Assembly: GCF_002953195.1 (NCBI RefSeq)
Contig: NZ_CP026377.1
Location: forward strand, 4,402,001 to 4,466,000
Origin: Mixta gaviniae
GTDB taxonomy: Bacteria > Pseudomonadota > Gammaproteobacteria > Enterobacterales > Enterobacteriaceae
Direction: 5' to 3'
DNA: 64,000 nucleotides
Shown: positions 22,553-31,701 of the stretch, one piece after another
How the letters are laid out: every line of letters begins with the position of its first letter
Numbering within the stretch: position 1 is the stretch's first letter
Made by a program: the position numbers and the translations under genes
The notes under the pieces: model-generated
Seen by the model: only the letters and a program-made list of their open reading frames with translations
What the model was told of the DNA's origin: nothing
Database searches by the model: none

Positions 22553-23449
22553 CTATAAAAAACCCTGCGGCTCGGTTCGCGCTACGGAACAGGGATCCTG
22601 ATGGATGATGACGTCAGAACCGGGAAACTGCTTTAGCAGCGCCTGCTCAACCTGCTCGGCAATGCGATGCGCCTGGAACAACGGCAGGCCGTCATCCAGC
22701 TCAAGATGCACCTGAATGAAGCGTGTCGGGCCGGACTGGCGGGTACGCAAATCATGCGCGCCCTGCACGCCGGGCCAGCTGGTGATAATTTGCACGATCT
22801 GCTGGCGCTCCGCATCCGGTAGCGCGCGATCGAGCAACGACTGTACGGCATCATAGCCCATACGCAGCGCACTAAACAGAATCCATACGCCGATACCTAA
22901 CGCAAAAAGCGCATCGGCGCGTGCAAAGCCATACCAGCTAAGCGCCAGCGCCAGCAAAATCGCGCCGTTCATCAGCACATCGGATTGATAATGCAGCATA
23001 TCGGCGCGGATCGCCTGGCTATGGGTTTTACGCACCACCCAGCGCTGAAAGGTGACCAGCAGTAGCGTGGAGATCAGCGCAATCATCGTCACCGTCATGC
23101 CGACCAGCGGCGCATGCAGCGTTTCCGGACGCGCCAGATGCTGCAGACCGGTGAGAAACAGGAACAGGGCGGAACCGGAAATAAACATGCTCTGCGCCAG
23201 CGCTGCCAGCGATTCCGCCTTACCGTGGCCGAAGGTATGCTCCGCATCGGCGGGCTGCAGCGAATAGCGCACCACCAGCAAGTTGGTCAACGACGCGGCG
23301 GTATCGACCAGCGAATCCACCAGCGCCGCCAGCACGCTCACCGAACCGGTATACCACCAGGCGAAGATTTTGATCAGCAGCAGCAGCATCGCCAGCACCG
23401 TTGCCGCCAGCGCGGCCCGATTCACCAGCCGTGCGTAGGAAGCTATCAT
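22553..23449 (-). CDS. fieF: Ferrous-iron / zinc efflux pump FieF
   Basis: 298 residues from the ATG at 23449. A longer frame exists upstream but would place unrelated basic sequence, partly over the CpxQ region, before the first helix. It is a cation-diffusion-facilitator antiporter with six membrane helices. The transport-site aspartates appear in [10 protein letters not shown] (D45, D49) and HYQSDV. The C-terminal cytoplasmic domain has the regulatory metal site ([17 protein letters not shown]). It lies between pfkA and cpxP, as in E. coli. Confidence 0.93.
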   Translation of the reverse strand: MIASYARLVNRAALAATVLAMLLLLIKIFAWWYTGSVSVLAALVDSLVDTAASLTNLLVVRYSLQPADAEHTFGHGKAESLAALAQSMFISGSALFLFLTGLQHLARPETLHAPLVGMTVTMIALISTLLLVTFQRWVVRKTHSQAIRADMLHYQSDVLMNGAILLALALSWYGFARADALFALGIGVWILFSALRMGYDAVQSLLDRALPDAERQQIVQIITSWPGVQGAHDLRTRQSGPTRFIQVHLELDDGLPLFQAHRIAEQVEQALLKQFPGSDVIIHQDPCSVARTEPQGFL

Positions 23450-23591
23450 GCGCACCCCATGAAAGGTAAAAGCTAAGTATACGAGCAGTATGGCAAAAAG
23501 GGATGATGGGGATCTAACCTCCTCGCTAACGGCGCCGGGAAAGCCGACGCGCCGGCGGGCGTTTTTAGGGGAAAAACGGCAACGCAGAGGC

Positions 23592-23618
23592 AAAAAAAAC
23601 CCCGCCATCATGGCGGGG
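23592..23618 (-). terminator. Rho-independent terminator of cpxP/CpxQ
   Basis: On the minus strand CCCCGCC, loop ATGAT and GGCGGGG (23618-23600) are followed by eight T residues. It forms the 3' end of the CpxQ RNA and is well suited to Hfq binding. Confidence 0.92.
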
Positions 23619-23649
23619 AAGACAGGGATGGTGTCTATGGCAAGGAAAA
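23592..23649 (-). ncRNA. cpxQ: CpxQ small RNA from the cpxP 3' UTR
   Basis: The last 58 bases of the cpxP transcript read TTTTCCTTGCCATAGACACC and onward to the terminator, almost identical to E. coli/Salmonella CpxQ. That RNA is released from cpxP mRNA by RNase E and represses envelope-protein mRNAs with Hfq. The seed region is conserved base for base from memory, while the terminator stem differs in sequence but not in shape. The RNase E cut would fall in TTTTCC near 23649, after the cpxP stop. Expression should follow Cpx stress. Confidence 0.85.
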
Positions 23650-23662
23650 CAGGGATACTATG

Positions 23663-24178
23663 TTACTGGTTACTGCCGGTACTGCTCGCTTCATGCAGCG
23701 ATGTCACCTGCTGCAGATTCGTTAGCTTGCGCAACTCACTCATGCGTTGCTCATGCTTTTGCTGCAAAACAGCCTGTTGCTGCGGCGTTAGCAGGTGATA
23801 CATCTGGTTGCGGATGCGGGACATTTCGACCTGCCGCGCAACCTGTGCCTGTGCTAACTTTTCTGCCTGCGCCCTGACGGCTGCTTCATTAAATTCTTCT
23901 GCAATCACTAAATTATGCAGTGTTTCTAAGTCGTTTACGTTAACGGGAGGACGCTCATGTTGCGTTTGCTGCATCAGATCCCGCATCTGCTGACGCTGCT
24001 GCTCCGAAAGCTTAATGCCGTCAAACATCTGGCTTTGCGGATTTTGCGCTATGCTGCCAGTCAACGCTTCGCCCGGCTGATGCATCCCGTCAATCGTCGT
24101 AACGTCTGCTGCCCATGCGCTGGAGTAACTAAAAACCACCGAGGCTGAAGCAAAGACGACGGCGGTTACCTTGCGCAT
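23663..24178 (-). CDS. cpxP: Periplasmic Cpx-pathway chaperone/inhibitor CpxP
   Basis: 171 residues with a signal peptide (cleavage likely after SSAWA). CpxP is a dimeric all-helical periplasmic protein that damps the CpxA sensor and delivers misfolded pilins to DegP. Two LTxxQ-type motifs are seen (LSEQQRQQM and LTPQQQAVL). It is transcribed divergently from cpxRA under a CpxR box. Its 3' UTR is the CpxQ RNA. The acidic/glutamine-rich C-terminus varies between species. Confidence 0.95.
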   Translation of the reverse strand: MRKVTAVVFASASVVFSYSSAWAADVTTIDGMHQPGEALTGSIAQNPQSQMFDGIKLSEQQRQQMRDLMQQTQHERPPVNVNDLETLHNLVIAEEFNEAAVRAQAEKLAQAQVARQVEMSRIRNQMYHLLTPQQQAVLQQKHEQRMSELRKLTNLQQVTSLHEASSTGSNQ

Positions 24179-24260
24179 CGTTTACTCCCACATTCGTTTG
24201 CGTCATTTGATTTAACGAGATTCAGACTACAGGGATAGCTGCAAACTAGCGTCAGGGGGT

Positions 24261-24275
24261 GTAAAACTACGTAAA
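24261..24275 (+). promoter_or_regulatory. CpxR box between cpxP and cpxRA
   Basis: GTAAA (24261-24265), five bases, then GTAAA (24271-24275) is an exact match to the CpxR consensus GTAAA-N5-GTAAA. It lies 54 bases before cpxR and 82 bases before cpxP, so phosphorylated CpxR can activate both directions. Confidence 0.92.
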
Positions 24276-24329
24276 GCGATGGAATGGGGTGTGCGATCAC
24301 GCTATTTTGCCTGCGGAGGGCTTAAGAAA

Positions 24330-25028
24330 ATGAATAAAATCCTGTTGGTAGATGATGACCGCGAATTAACTTCGCTGCTGAAAGAACTGCTTGAAATGGA
24401 AGGGTTTAATATTGTTGTCGCCTCTGATGGCGAACAGGCCTTGAACCTGCTTGACGACTCGATTGACCTGTTATTGCTCGACGTGATGATGCCCCGGAAA
24501 AACGGCATCGATACCTTAAAAGAACTGCGCCAGCAGTACCAGACGCCGGTCATTATGCTGACCGCGCGCGGCAGCGAACTGGACCGCGTACTGGGCCTGG
24601 AGCTGGGCGCGGATGATTACCTGCCGAAACCTTTCAATGACCGCGAACTGGTGGCGCGCATTCGCGCAATCCTGCGTCGTTCCAGCTGGAGCGAACAGCA
24701 GCAGCAGCACGACAACAGCTCCCCGACGCTGGAAGTGGACTGTCTGCGCCTGAACCCGGGGCGTCAGGAAGCGAGCTTCGATAACGTGACGCTGGATCTG
24801 ACCGGCACCGAATTCACTCTGCTCTATCTACTGGCGCAGCATTTGGGCCAGGTGGTCTCTCGCGAGCATCTGAGCCAGGAAGTGCTGGGCAAACGCCTGA
24901 CGCCGTTCGATCGCGCTATCGATATGCATATCTCCAACCTGCGCCGTAAACTGCCTGAGCGCCGCGATGGCCACCCCTGGTTTAAAACGTTGCGCGGCCG
25001 TGGATACCTGATGGTTTCCGCATCATGA
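24330..25028 (+). CDS. cpxR: Envelope-stress response regulator CpxR
   Basis: 232 residues from the ATG at 24330, as in E. coli. A longer frame from 24279 adds residues unlike any CpxR. It is an OmpR/PhoB-family regulator: receiver domain with acidic pocket DDD (8-10), phosphoacceptor D51 and conserved K in PKPF, then a winged-helix DNA-binding domain (about 135-232) ending RGRGYLMVSAS. GGAGGG precedes the start. It overlaps cpxA by 4 bases (ATGA). Confidence 0.97.
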   Translation: MNKILLVDDDRELTSLLKELLEMEGFNIVVASDGEQALNLLDDSIDLLLLDVMMPRKNGIDTLKELRQQYQTPVIMLTARGSELDRVLGLELGADDYLPKPFNDRELVARIRAILRRSSWSEQQQQHDNSSPTLEVDCLRLNPGRQEASFDNVTLDLTGTEFTLLYLLAQHLGQVVSREHLSQEVLGKRLTPFDRAIDMHISNLRRKLPERRDGHPWFKTLRGRGYLMVSAS

Positions 25029-26398
25029 TAAGCAGTTTGACCACCCGCATCTTCGCCATCTTCTGGTTAACCCTGGCGCTGGTTTTGATGCTGGTGCTAA
25101 TGCTTCCCAAGCTCGACTCACGTCAGCTTACGTCGCTGCTGGAAAGCGAGCAGCGACAGGGCACCATGATTGAGCAGCACGTTGAAGCGGAACTGATGCA
25201 GGATCCGCCGAACGACCTGATGTGGTGGCGTCGGCTGTTCCGCGCCATTGATAAATGGGCGCCGCCCGGTCAGCGCCTGCTGCTGGTCACCAGCGAAGGG
25301 CGGGTGATCGGCGCGCAGCACAACGAAATGCAGATTATCCGTAACTTTATCGGCCAGTCTGACAATGCCGACCACCCGCAGAAAAAGAAATATGGCCGCG
25401 TCGAACTGGTCGGCCCCTTTGCCGTACGCGACGGCGAGGACAACTACCAGCTTTACCTGATGCGTCCGGCCAGCAGTTCGCAGCTCGACTTTATCAACCT
25501 GCTGTTTGATCGCCCGCTGCTGCTCCTGATCGTTACCATGCTGATCAGTTCGCCGCTGCTGCTCTGGCTGGCCTGGAGCCTGGCGAAGCCAGCGCGCAAG
25601 CTGAAACACGCGGCGGATGAGGTGGCGAGCGGCAATCTGCGCCAGCATCCGGAACTGGAAGCGGGGCCGCAGGAGTTTCTCGCCGCCGGCTCCAGCTTCA
25701 ACCAGATGGTCAGCGCGCTGGAGCGGATGATGACGGCGCAGCAGCGTCTGCTGTCCGACATCTCGCATGAGTTGCGCACCCCGCTAACGCGCCTGCAGCT
25801 GGCGACGGCGCTGATGCGTCGCCGCTACGGCGAAGGCAAAGAGCTGGGGCGCATCGAGCTGGAGGCGCAGCGCCTTGACGGCATGATCAACGACCTGCTG
25901 GTGCTGTCGCGCACGCAGCACAAAAATGCGCTGGTCAGCGAGGCGATGAAGGCGAACCATCTCTGGAACGGCGTACTGGAAGACGCGAAGTTCGAAGCGG
26001 AGCAGATGGGGAAAAAGCTGGAGGTGCCCTATCCGCCGGGTCCCTGGCCGCTCTACGGCAACCCGCACGCGCTGGAAAGCGCGCTGGAGAACATTGTCCG
26101 CAATGCGCTACGCTACTCGCACTCGCATATCTCAGTCAGTTTTTCGGTGGACAATCAGGGAATTACAGTACATGTGGATGACGACGGCCCGGGCGTCAGC
26201 GCGGAAGATCGCGAACAGATTTTTCGTCCCTTCTATCGCACTGATGAAGCGCGCGACCGCGAATCAGGCGGGACCGGCCTGGGGCTGGCCATCGTGGAAA
26301 CCGCCGTTCAGCAGCATCGCGGCTGGGTGAAAGCGGATGACAGCCCGCTTGGCGGCCTGCGTCTGACCATCTGGCTGCCGCTGTACTCTGTGCGCTAA
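25025..26398 (+). CDS. cpxA: Envelope-stress sensor histidine kinase CpxA
   Basis: 457 residues, the E. coli length. It has an N-terminal membrane helix, a periplasmic sensor domain (about 30-163), a second membrane helix, HAMP, then a dimerisation domain with phosphoacceptor H248 in SDISHELRTPL. The catalytic ATPase domain has the N box (NIVRNALRYS) and G boxes (DDGPGV, GGTGLGLAI). It phosphorylates CpxR and is inhibited by CpxP. It is translationally coupled to cpxR. Confidence 0.97.
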   Translation: MISSLTTRIFAIFWLTLALVLMLVLMLPKLDSRQLTSLLESEQRQGTMIEQHVEAELMQDPPNDLMWWRRLFRAIDKWAPPGQRLLLVTSEGRVIGAQHNEMQIIRNFIGQSDNADHPQKKKYGRVELVGPFAVRDGEDNYQLYLMRPASSSQLDFINLLFDRPLLLLIVTMLISSPLLLWLAWSLAKPARKLKHAADEVASGNLRQHPELEAGPQEFLAAGSSFNQMVSALERMMTAQQRLLSDISHELRTPLTRLQLATALMRRRYGEGKELGRIELEAQRLDGMINDLLVLSRTQHKNALVSEAMKANHLWNGVLEDAKFEAEQMGKKLEVPYPPGPWPLYGNPHALESALENIVRNALRYSHSHISVSFSVDNQGITVHVDDDGPGVSAEDREQIFRPFYRTDEARDRESGGTGLGLAIVETAVQQHRGWVKADDSPLGGLRLTIWLPLYSVR

Positions 26399-26433
26399 TT
26401 TGATATGCTTCGGCCCTCGTTATCGGGGGCCTT

Positions 26434-26907
26434 ATGCTGAATATCGTCTTATTTGAACCTGAAATACCGCCTAACACCGGCAACATCATCCGTCTGTGCG
26501 CCAATACCGGCTTCCAGCTGCATCTGATTGAGCCGCTGGGCTTTGCCTGGGATGATAAGCGTCTGCGCCGCGCCGGGCTGGATTATCATGAATTTACCGC
26601 GATTAAACGCCACGCCAGCTTTGAGGATTTCTGCCTCAACGAGAAGCCGGAGCGTCTGTTTGCGCTGACCACCAAAGGCACGCCCGCCCACAGCGCGGTC
26701 AGCTACCAGGCAGGCGATTATCTGCTGTTTGGCCCGGAAAGCCGCGGCCTGCCAGATACCATTCTGGGCGCCCTGCCGCCGCAGCAAAAAATCCGTATTC
26801 CCATGCTGGCGCAGAGCCGTAGTATGAATCTGTCGAATGCGGTTTCGGTGGTGGTGTACGAAGCCTGGCGCCAGCTGGACTATAGCGGTGCGCTGCTGAA
26901 AAGCTAA
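26434..26907 (+). CDS. trmL: tRNA (cytidine/uridine-2'-O-)-methyltransferase TrmL
   Basis: 157 residues of a minimal SPOUT-class methyltransferase. It methylates the ribose of the wobble base of tRNA-Leu isoacceptors using S-adenosylmethionine. The trefoil-knot motifs [24 protein letters not shown] and [13 protein letters not shown] are intact. GGCCC (26412-26416) can pair with GGGCC (26427-26431) across the ribosome-binding site, which might limit initiation. It follows cpxA and converges on cysE. Confidence 0.95.
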   Translation: MLNIVLFEPEIPPNTGNIIRLCANTGFQLHLIEPLGFAWDDKRLRRAGLDYHEFTAIKRHASFEDFCLNEKPERLFALTTKGTPAHSAVSYQAGDYLLFGPESRGLPDTILGALPPQQKIRIPMLAQSRSMNLSNAVSVVVYEAWRQLDYSGALLKS

Positions 26908-26931
26908 GCCCGACAGCGCATTGCGCCGCGA

Positions 26932-27753
26932 TCAGATGCCGTCGCCGAATTCAAACCCCGGCACGGTGCCGTTGAAGTGCTGATCCATATCCATTGAGGG
27001 TTTTTCGCTGGCCGGTTTGCCGACGATGCGCGCCGGCACGCCGGCGGCGGTGGTGTGGGGCGGCACCGGCTGCAGTACCACCGAACCGGCGCCGATTTTC
27101 GCGCCACGTCCCACTTCGATATTACCGAGGATTTTCGCGCCCGCGCCAATCATCACCCCTTCACGAATTTTCGGATGACGATCGCCGCTGGTTTTGCCGG
27201 TCCCGCCCAGCGTGACCGACTGCAGAATAGAGACATCGTTTTCCACGACCGCCGTTTCGCCAATCACAATGCCGGTAGCGTGGTCGAGCATAATGCCGCA
27301 GCCGATGCGCGCTGCCGGATGGATATCCACGGCGAAAGAGACAGAAATTTCGTTTTGCAGGTAGACCGCCAGCGCCCGGCGGCCCTCATTCCACAGCCAA
27401 TGGCCGATGCGGTAAGCCTGCAGGGCATGAAAACCTTTCAGGTAGAGCAGCGGCGTGGAGTATTTGTCGATAGCCGGGTCGCGCAGCAGCACCGCCTGAA
27501 TATCGCGTGCGGCGGCGGCAATCATCGACGGATCCTGACGATACGCCTCTTCAACGATCTCCCGGATGGCGATCGCCGGCATAATGGCATTTGCCAGCTT
27601 GTTCGCCAGCATATAGCTTAGCGCGCCCTCCAGGTTTTCATGCTTAAGCAACGTCGCATGGAAAAAGCTGGCCAGCATCGGTTCACAATCCGCAAGGGCT
27701 CGCCCTTCTGCTTTGATGTTATTCCAGACCAGCTTCAGTTCTTCATCCGACAT
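26932..27753 (-). CDS. cysE: Serine O-acetyltransferase
   Basis: 273 residues from the ATG at 27753, the E. coli length; a longer upstream frame is not supported. It acetylates serine with acetyl-CoA, the committed step to cysteine. An N-terminal helical domain is followed by a left-handed beta helix of hexapeptide repeats (HPAARIG, VMIGAGAKILGNI) and the catalytic DHATGIVIGE segment. The C-terminal tail FGDGI, which binds O-acetylserine sulfhydrylase and gives cysteine feedback, is conserved. It is the last gene of secB-gpsA-cysE. Confidence 0.96.
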   Translation of the reverse strand: MSDEELKLVWNNIKAEGRALADCEPMLASFFHATLLKHENLEGALSYMLANKLANAIMPAIAIREIVEEAYRQDPSMIAAAARDIQAVLLRDPAIDKYSTPLLYLKGFHALQAYRIGHWLWNEGRRALAVYLQNEISVSFAVDIHPAARIGCGIMLDHATGIVIGETAVVENDVSILQSVTLGGTGKTSGDRHPKIREGVMIGAGAKILGNIEVGRGAKIGAGSVVLQPVPPHTTAAGVPARIVGKPASEKPSMDMDQHFNGTVPGFEFGDGI

Positions 27754-27825
27754 TGCTCTCTCCCGATAAAAAAATAGCGTCCGGTTAGCCCGGAACGCCA
27801 CAGGTATCACAGCCGGGACTCCGCC

Positions 27826-28845
27826 TCAGCGACTGCTGTTTTCATCCCTACGGGCACGCCCCAGCAAACTCAATGCTGCCTCGCGCGCTGATTTTTCGCA
27901 ATACAATACCTGATAAATTTGCTCGGTTATCGGCATCTCGACGCCGTAGCGCGCCGCCAGCGCCCTCACCTCTTTGGTGTTGCGATAGCCTTCAACCACC
28001 TGACCAATTTGCGCCTGGGCGCTTTCCACATCCACGCCCTGGCCCAGCATCATGCCGAAGCGGCGGTTGCGCGACTGGTTGTCGGTACAGGTCAGCACCA
28101 GATCGCCCAGCCCTGCCATGCCCATAAAGGTGGTGGGATCGGCACCCAGCGCTTCGCCAAGGCGGCTCATTTCCGCCAGGCCGCGCGTAATCAGCGCGGT
28201 ACGGGCGTTGGCGCCGAAACCGATGCCGTCTGAAATCCCGGCGCCGATGGCGATCACGTTTTTCACCGCGCCGCCCAGCTGCACGCCGATAAAATCAGGA
28301 TTGTTGTAAACGCGGAAGCTTTTGCCGCAGTGCAGCAGCTGTTGCAGATCGTCGGCGAACTGCGGATCGGTGGCGGCCAACGCAATGGCGGTCGGCAAGC
28401 CGGCAGCCAGCTCTTTGGCGAAGGTAGGGCCGGAGATCACCGCCAGCGGCAGCGCATCGCCTACAATTTCGCGCGCCACATCCTGCAGCAGGCGGCCGGT
28501 TTCGCGCTCCAGCCCTTTCGTGGCCCAAACGATCCGCGAATCGGGACGCAAATGCGGCCTGACCTGGGCCAGCACTTCGCCGAATACGTGGCTCGGCACC
28601 ACAATCAACAGATCGCGGCTGGCGGCGACGGCGTCGGCCAGATCGGGTTCGGTCGAAAGGGTATCGGGGAAAGGCACGTCCGGCAGAAAGGCGGCGTTGC
28701 AGCGATCGGTTTCCAGCTGTGCTAAATGCTGAGGATTATGGCCCCACAACAGCACCTGATGGCCGTTGCGGGCGAGGGTAATGGCCAATGCGGTGCCGTA
28801 AGATCCGGCACCCAGCACGGTAACTGACGCGTTACGCTTATTCAT
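27826..28845 (-). CDS. gpsA: sn-Glycerol-3-phosphate dehydrogenase [NAD(P)+]
   Basis: 339 residues. It reduces dihydroxyacetone phosphate to sn-glycerol 3-phosphate, the backbone precursor of phospholipids. The N-terminal Rossmann motif [12 protein letters not shown], the ATKGLE and [10 protein letters not shown] segments and the catalytic Lys in [13 protein letters not shown] are clear. Its start overlaps the secB stop by one base (TGATG), indicating translational coupling. CysE follows downstream. Confidence 0.97.
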   Translation of the reverse strand: MNKRNASVTVLGAGSYGTALAITLARNGHQVLLWGHNPQHLAQLETDRCNAAFLPDVPFPDTLSTEPDLADAVAASRDLLIVVPSHVFGEVLAQVRPHLRPDSRIVWATKGLERETGRLLQDVAREIVGDALPLAVISGPTFAKELAAGLPTAIALAATDPQFADDLQQLLHCGKSFRVYNNPDFIGVQLGGAVKNVIAIGAGISDGIGFGANARTALITRGLAEMSRLGEALGADPTTFMGMAGLGDLVLTCTDNQSRNRRFGMMLGQGVDVESAQAQIGQVVEGYRNTKEVRALAARYGVEMPITEQIYQVLYCEKSAREAALSLLGRARRDENSSR

Positions 28846-29306
28846 CAGGCATCCTGACGAGGTTCGCCGCCTTCTTGCTGCTGCAGGTAGTTCATAAACA
28901 GCGCATCGAAGTTGACCGGCGCAAGGTTAAGCTGCGGGAAGGTGCCGCGTGAAACCAGGCTGGTGATGCATTCACGGGCGTACGGGAACAGAATATTCGG
29001 GCAGTAGGCGCCGAGGCAGTGTGCCATCTGGGTGCCTTCGATGCCGGAAATGGTGAAGATGCCTGCCTGCTGCACTTCACACAGGAAAGCGGTGTCGGTG
29101 CCGACGGAAGCCGTCACGGTCACGCGCAGCACAACTTCGTAAACGCCGTCGCCCAGCTGGCTGGATGCGGTGTCCAGGTCCAGTTTCACTTCCGGCTCCC
29201 ACTCTTTCTGGAAAACCTGCGGCGCGTTAGGCGCTTCAAAAGAAATATCTTTCGTATAGATACGCTGGATCTGGAATGACATTTCGCTGGTGTTTTGTTC
29301 TGACAT
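28845..29306 (-). CDS. secB: Protein-export chaperone SecB
   Basis: 153 residues, nearly the same as E. coli SecB (155). It is a tetrameric cytosolic chaperone that holds precursor proteins unfolded and hands them to SecA. The N-terminal beta-strand region ([21 protein letters not shown]) and the acidic SecA-contact surface ([10 protein letters not shown]) are present. It is the first of the secB-gpsA-cysE group, downstream of grxC. Confidence 0.97.
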   Translation of the reverse strand: MSEQNTSEMSFQIQRIYTKDISFEAPNAPQVFQKEWEPEVKLDLDTASSQLGDGVYEVVLRVTVTASVGTDTAFLCEVQQAGIFTISGIEGTQMAHCLGAYCPNILFPYARECITSLVSRGTFPQLNLAPVNFDALFMNYLQQQEGGEPRQDA

Positions 29307-29356
29307 TGTTATTGAGTCCTGTTAGTTAAAAAAATCCATCGTTACGCCAGTGGCCA

Positions 29357-29608
29357 TTACTTCAGCAGAGGATCAAGCCCTTCGCGGCTGTCCAGCGCGT
29401 AAAGATCGTCGCAGCCGCCAATGTGCTGCGCATCGATAAAAATCTGCGGTACGGTCGTGCGGCCGCTGCGCTTGATCATCTCTTCGCGCTTGTTCGCATC
29501 GCCATCAATAGGGATTTCCTGGAAAGCGACGCCCTTTTGCGCCAGCAGCGCTTTTGCCCGATGGCAGTAAGGACAGGTCGCTTTGGTATACATCTCTACG
29601 TTAGCCAT
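29357..29608 (-). CDS. grxC: Glutaredoxin 3
   Basis: 83 residues from the ATG at 29608 (MANVEMYTKATCPYC); AAGGTG lies upstream, and a start three codons earlier is less well placed. It is a small glutathione-dependent thiol reductase with the active site CPYC at residues 12-15, cis-proline TVPQIFI and the glutathione-binding GGCDD. It sits between yibN and secB, as in E. coli. Confidence 0.96.
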   Translation of the reverse strand: MANVEMYTKATCPYCHRAKALLAQKGVAFQEIPIDGDANKREEMIKRSGRTTVPQIFIDAQHIGGCDDLYALDSREGLDPLLK

Positions 29609-29626
29609 ATTCAGCACCTTATGAAG

Positions 29627-30058
29627 TTATTTGCCACGCACCAGCGGCAGATTTTCACTGCTCCAGCCTGCGACGCCGTCTTTCAGCACGCTGACCTGTT
29701 CAAAACCTGCCGCGTTCAGTTGAGCGGCGGATTCGAATGCGGAATTACCTGTCGCGCACACTACAATTATGGGCTGGGCTTTATGCTTTTCCAGCTCGCC
29801 GAAGCTGCCCTTTTTAATATCCGCCGCCTGAATATTATGTGCGCCGGAAATGTGACCTTTACGAAACTCATCGCGGGAGCGGGTATCGACGACAACCGCA
29901 TCTTCCTTGTTAATTAAACGCGTAGCTTCACCGCGGCTGATGGTTTTAACTTTGGAAAACATGCCTTTAAAGGTGGTCACGATTACCAAAACCAGCAGCA
30001 CGACCCATGCCAGACAGAGAATGGGGTGATTGCTTGCGAATTGCATAATTTCTTGCAT
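29627..30058 (-). CDS. yibN: Rhodanese-domain membrane protein YibN
   Basis: 143 residues from the ATG at 30058 ([14 protein letters not shown]), the E. coli YibN length. One N-terminal membrane segment is followed by a rhodanese domain (about 40-140). The catalytic cysteine position reads VVCATGNS, so unlike the E. coli protein, which to my recollection lacks it at this site, the active-site loop here contains Cys. The precise role is uncertain. Association with protein insertion at the inner membrane has been proposed. Confidence 0.9.
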   Translation of the reverse strand: MQEIMQFASNHPILCLAWVVLLVLVIVTTFKGMFSKVKTISRGEATRLINKEDAVVVDTRSRDEFRKGHISGAHNIQAADIKKGSFGELEKHKAQPIIVVCATGNSAFESAAQLNAAGFEQVSVLKDGVAGWSSENLPLVRGK

Positions 30059-30439
30059 GAGGGGTAACAACTCCCGACAGGGTTAATAAGCGAAAATGAG
30101 GTTTCTGAGTATACCTGCGCCACTTCTCATGTACAGTCGTGAAGCGGACAGAGTGTCGTTTTCTGCGGCATAAAGAGGAAAAAAATTGCCACGGCGCCAA
30201 CATCGCGGAAACGAAACGCGCAAAAGGCGCGGCAAAGCGCATAATTATCCGCTAAGGTCCTTTTAACAGAGCGAACGGCCTGTTTTCAGCAGCTATTGCG
30301 TAGTTAAAGCGTCAGCTTTGACATGAACAGAAACGGAAAAGCGCGGCCGATTGCTGGCAAGCCGCTATTCATCGTGGAATAATCGGTTCTTATGAGGGAA
30401 AAAGCATCAGTTTTACACACATGGACTCCAGGTAACTTT
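30059..30439. other. Intergenic region yibN-envC (381 bases), no gpmM
   Basis: This holds the divergent start regions of yibN and envC. E. coli carries the large gpmM gene between these two, and there is no trace of it here in any frame. No hairpin, operator or small gene could be supported. Confidence 0.6.
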
Positions 30440-31699
30440 ATGGCCTGTTACGCGCCGTTACGCAGCAGTTTGTCCGCGCTTTCCGCCAGCCTGTTATGCG
30501 CTGGCGCGCTGCTGTTGCCGCTTCACGCCGGCGCAGCGGAGGACAGCAAGTCACAGCTTAAATCCATTCAGCAGGATATTGCGGAAAAAGAAAAAAGCGT
30601 CCGGCTGCAGAAAGAGCAGCGCAGCAAGCTGCTTGACCAGCTGCAGAGCCAGGAGAAAGTGATTGCCGAAGCCAGCCGCAAGTTGCGCCAGACGCAGCAG
30701 CAGCTGACCCGCCTGAACAAAGATATCGATGCCCTCACCCACTCTATCGAGCGGCTGCAAAAGCAGCAGGCGCAGCAGGAAAACCTGCTGGCGCAACAGC
30801 TTGACGCCGCGTTCCGTCAGGGCAAACACAGCGGCCTGCAATTGCTGCTCAGTGGTGAAGAGAGCCAGCGCAACGAGCGCATTCTTTCCTACTTCGGCTA
30901 CCTCAATGAAGCGCGTCAGAAAACCATTGGCGAACTGCAGCAAACGCGCCGCGATCTCGCGGCGCAAAAAGCCGATCTGCTGAATAAGCAAAATCAGCAG
31001 AAGGCGTTGCTCAGCGAGCAGCAAACTCAGCAGGGACGGCTGGAAGAGGCGCGCGTCGCGCGGAAAAAAACGCTGGCCACGCTGGAAAATGCGCTGGAGA
31101 AAGATCAGGCCGATCTGGTGGAAATGCGCCAGAACGAAAGCCGTCTGCAGGATAAAATTGCCCGCGCCGAGCGTGAAGCCAAAGCGCGCGCCGAACGCGA
31201 AGCCCGCGAGGCGGAGCAGGTGCGTAAACGCCAGGCGCAGGCGAAGGCGAAAGGCTCCACCTATAAACCGACCGAAAGCGAACGCTCGTTGATGTCGCGC
31301 ACCGGCGGTCTTGGCCGTCCCGGCGGCCAGGCGTTCTGGCCGGTACGCGGCCATATTGAACATCGCTTCGGTGAGGCGTTGCAGGGCGAGCTGCGCTGGA
31401 AAGGTCTGGTGATCGATGCGCCGGAAGGCACCGAAGTCAAAGCGATCGCCGACGGGCGCGTGCTGATGGCCGACTGGCTGCAGGGCTACGGCCTGGTGGT
31501 GGTGGTCGAGCATGGCAAAGGCGACATGAGCCTGTACGGCTATAACCAGAGCGCGCTGGTCAGCACCGGCGATCAGGTCAGGGCCGGCCAGCCGATTGCG
31601 CTGGTCGGCACCAGCGGCGGCCGCGGCACGCCGTCGCTCTATTTCGAAATCCGTCGTCAGGGACAGGCGGTCAACCCACTCCCGTGGTTAGGAAGATAG
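30440..31699 (+). CDS. envC: Murein hydrolase activator EnvC
   Basis: 419 residues from the ATG at 30440, equal to E. coli EnvC. An ATG at 30392 would put a non-hydrophobic stretch before the signal peptide. The signal peptide ends near HAGAA, followed by a long coiled coil (about 30-280) that contacts FtsEX. The C-terminal degenerate LytM domain (about 310-419) activates the amidases AmiA and AmiB at the septum. The LytM domain reads LVVVVEHGKGDMSLYGYN, where the metal ligands of true peptidases are incomplete, as expected for EnvC. It overlaps or abuts yibQ. Confidence 0.95.
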   Translation: MACYAPLRSSLSALSASLLCAGALLLPLHAGAAEDSKSQLKSIQQDIAEKEKSVRLQKEQRSKLLDQLQSQEKVIAEASRKLRQTQQQLTRLNKDIDALTHSIERLQKQQAQQENLLAQQLDAAFRQGKHSGLQLLLSGEESQRNERILSYFGYLNEARQKTIGELQQTRRDLAAQKADLLNKQNQQKALLSEQQTQQGRLEEARVARKKTLATLENALEKDQADLVEMRQNESRLQDKIARAEREAKARAEREAREAEQVRKRQAQAKAKGSTYKPTESERSLMSRTGGLGRPGGQAFWPVRGHIEHRFGEALQGELRWKGLVIDAPEGTEVKAIADGRVLMADWLQGYGLVVVVEHGKGDMSLYGYNQSALVSTGDQVRAGQPIALVGTSGGRGTPSLYFEIRRQGQAVNPLPWLGR

Positions 31700-31701
31700 T
31701 T

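Noticed and set aside
30551..31513. 320-codon open frame antisense to envC
   Set aside because: It is the shadow of the glutamine-rich coiled coil of EnvC, with Leu/Phe-rich low complexity and no start signals.
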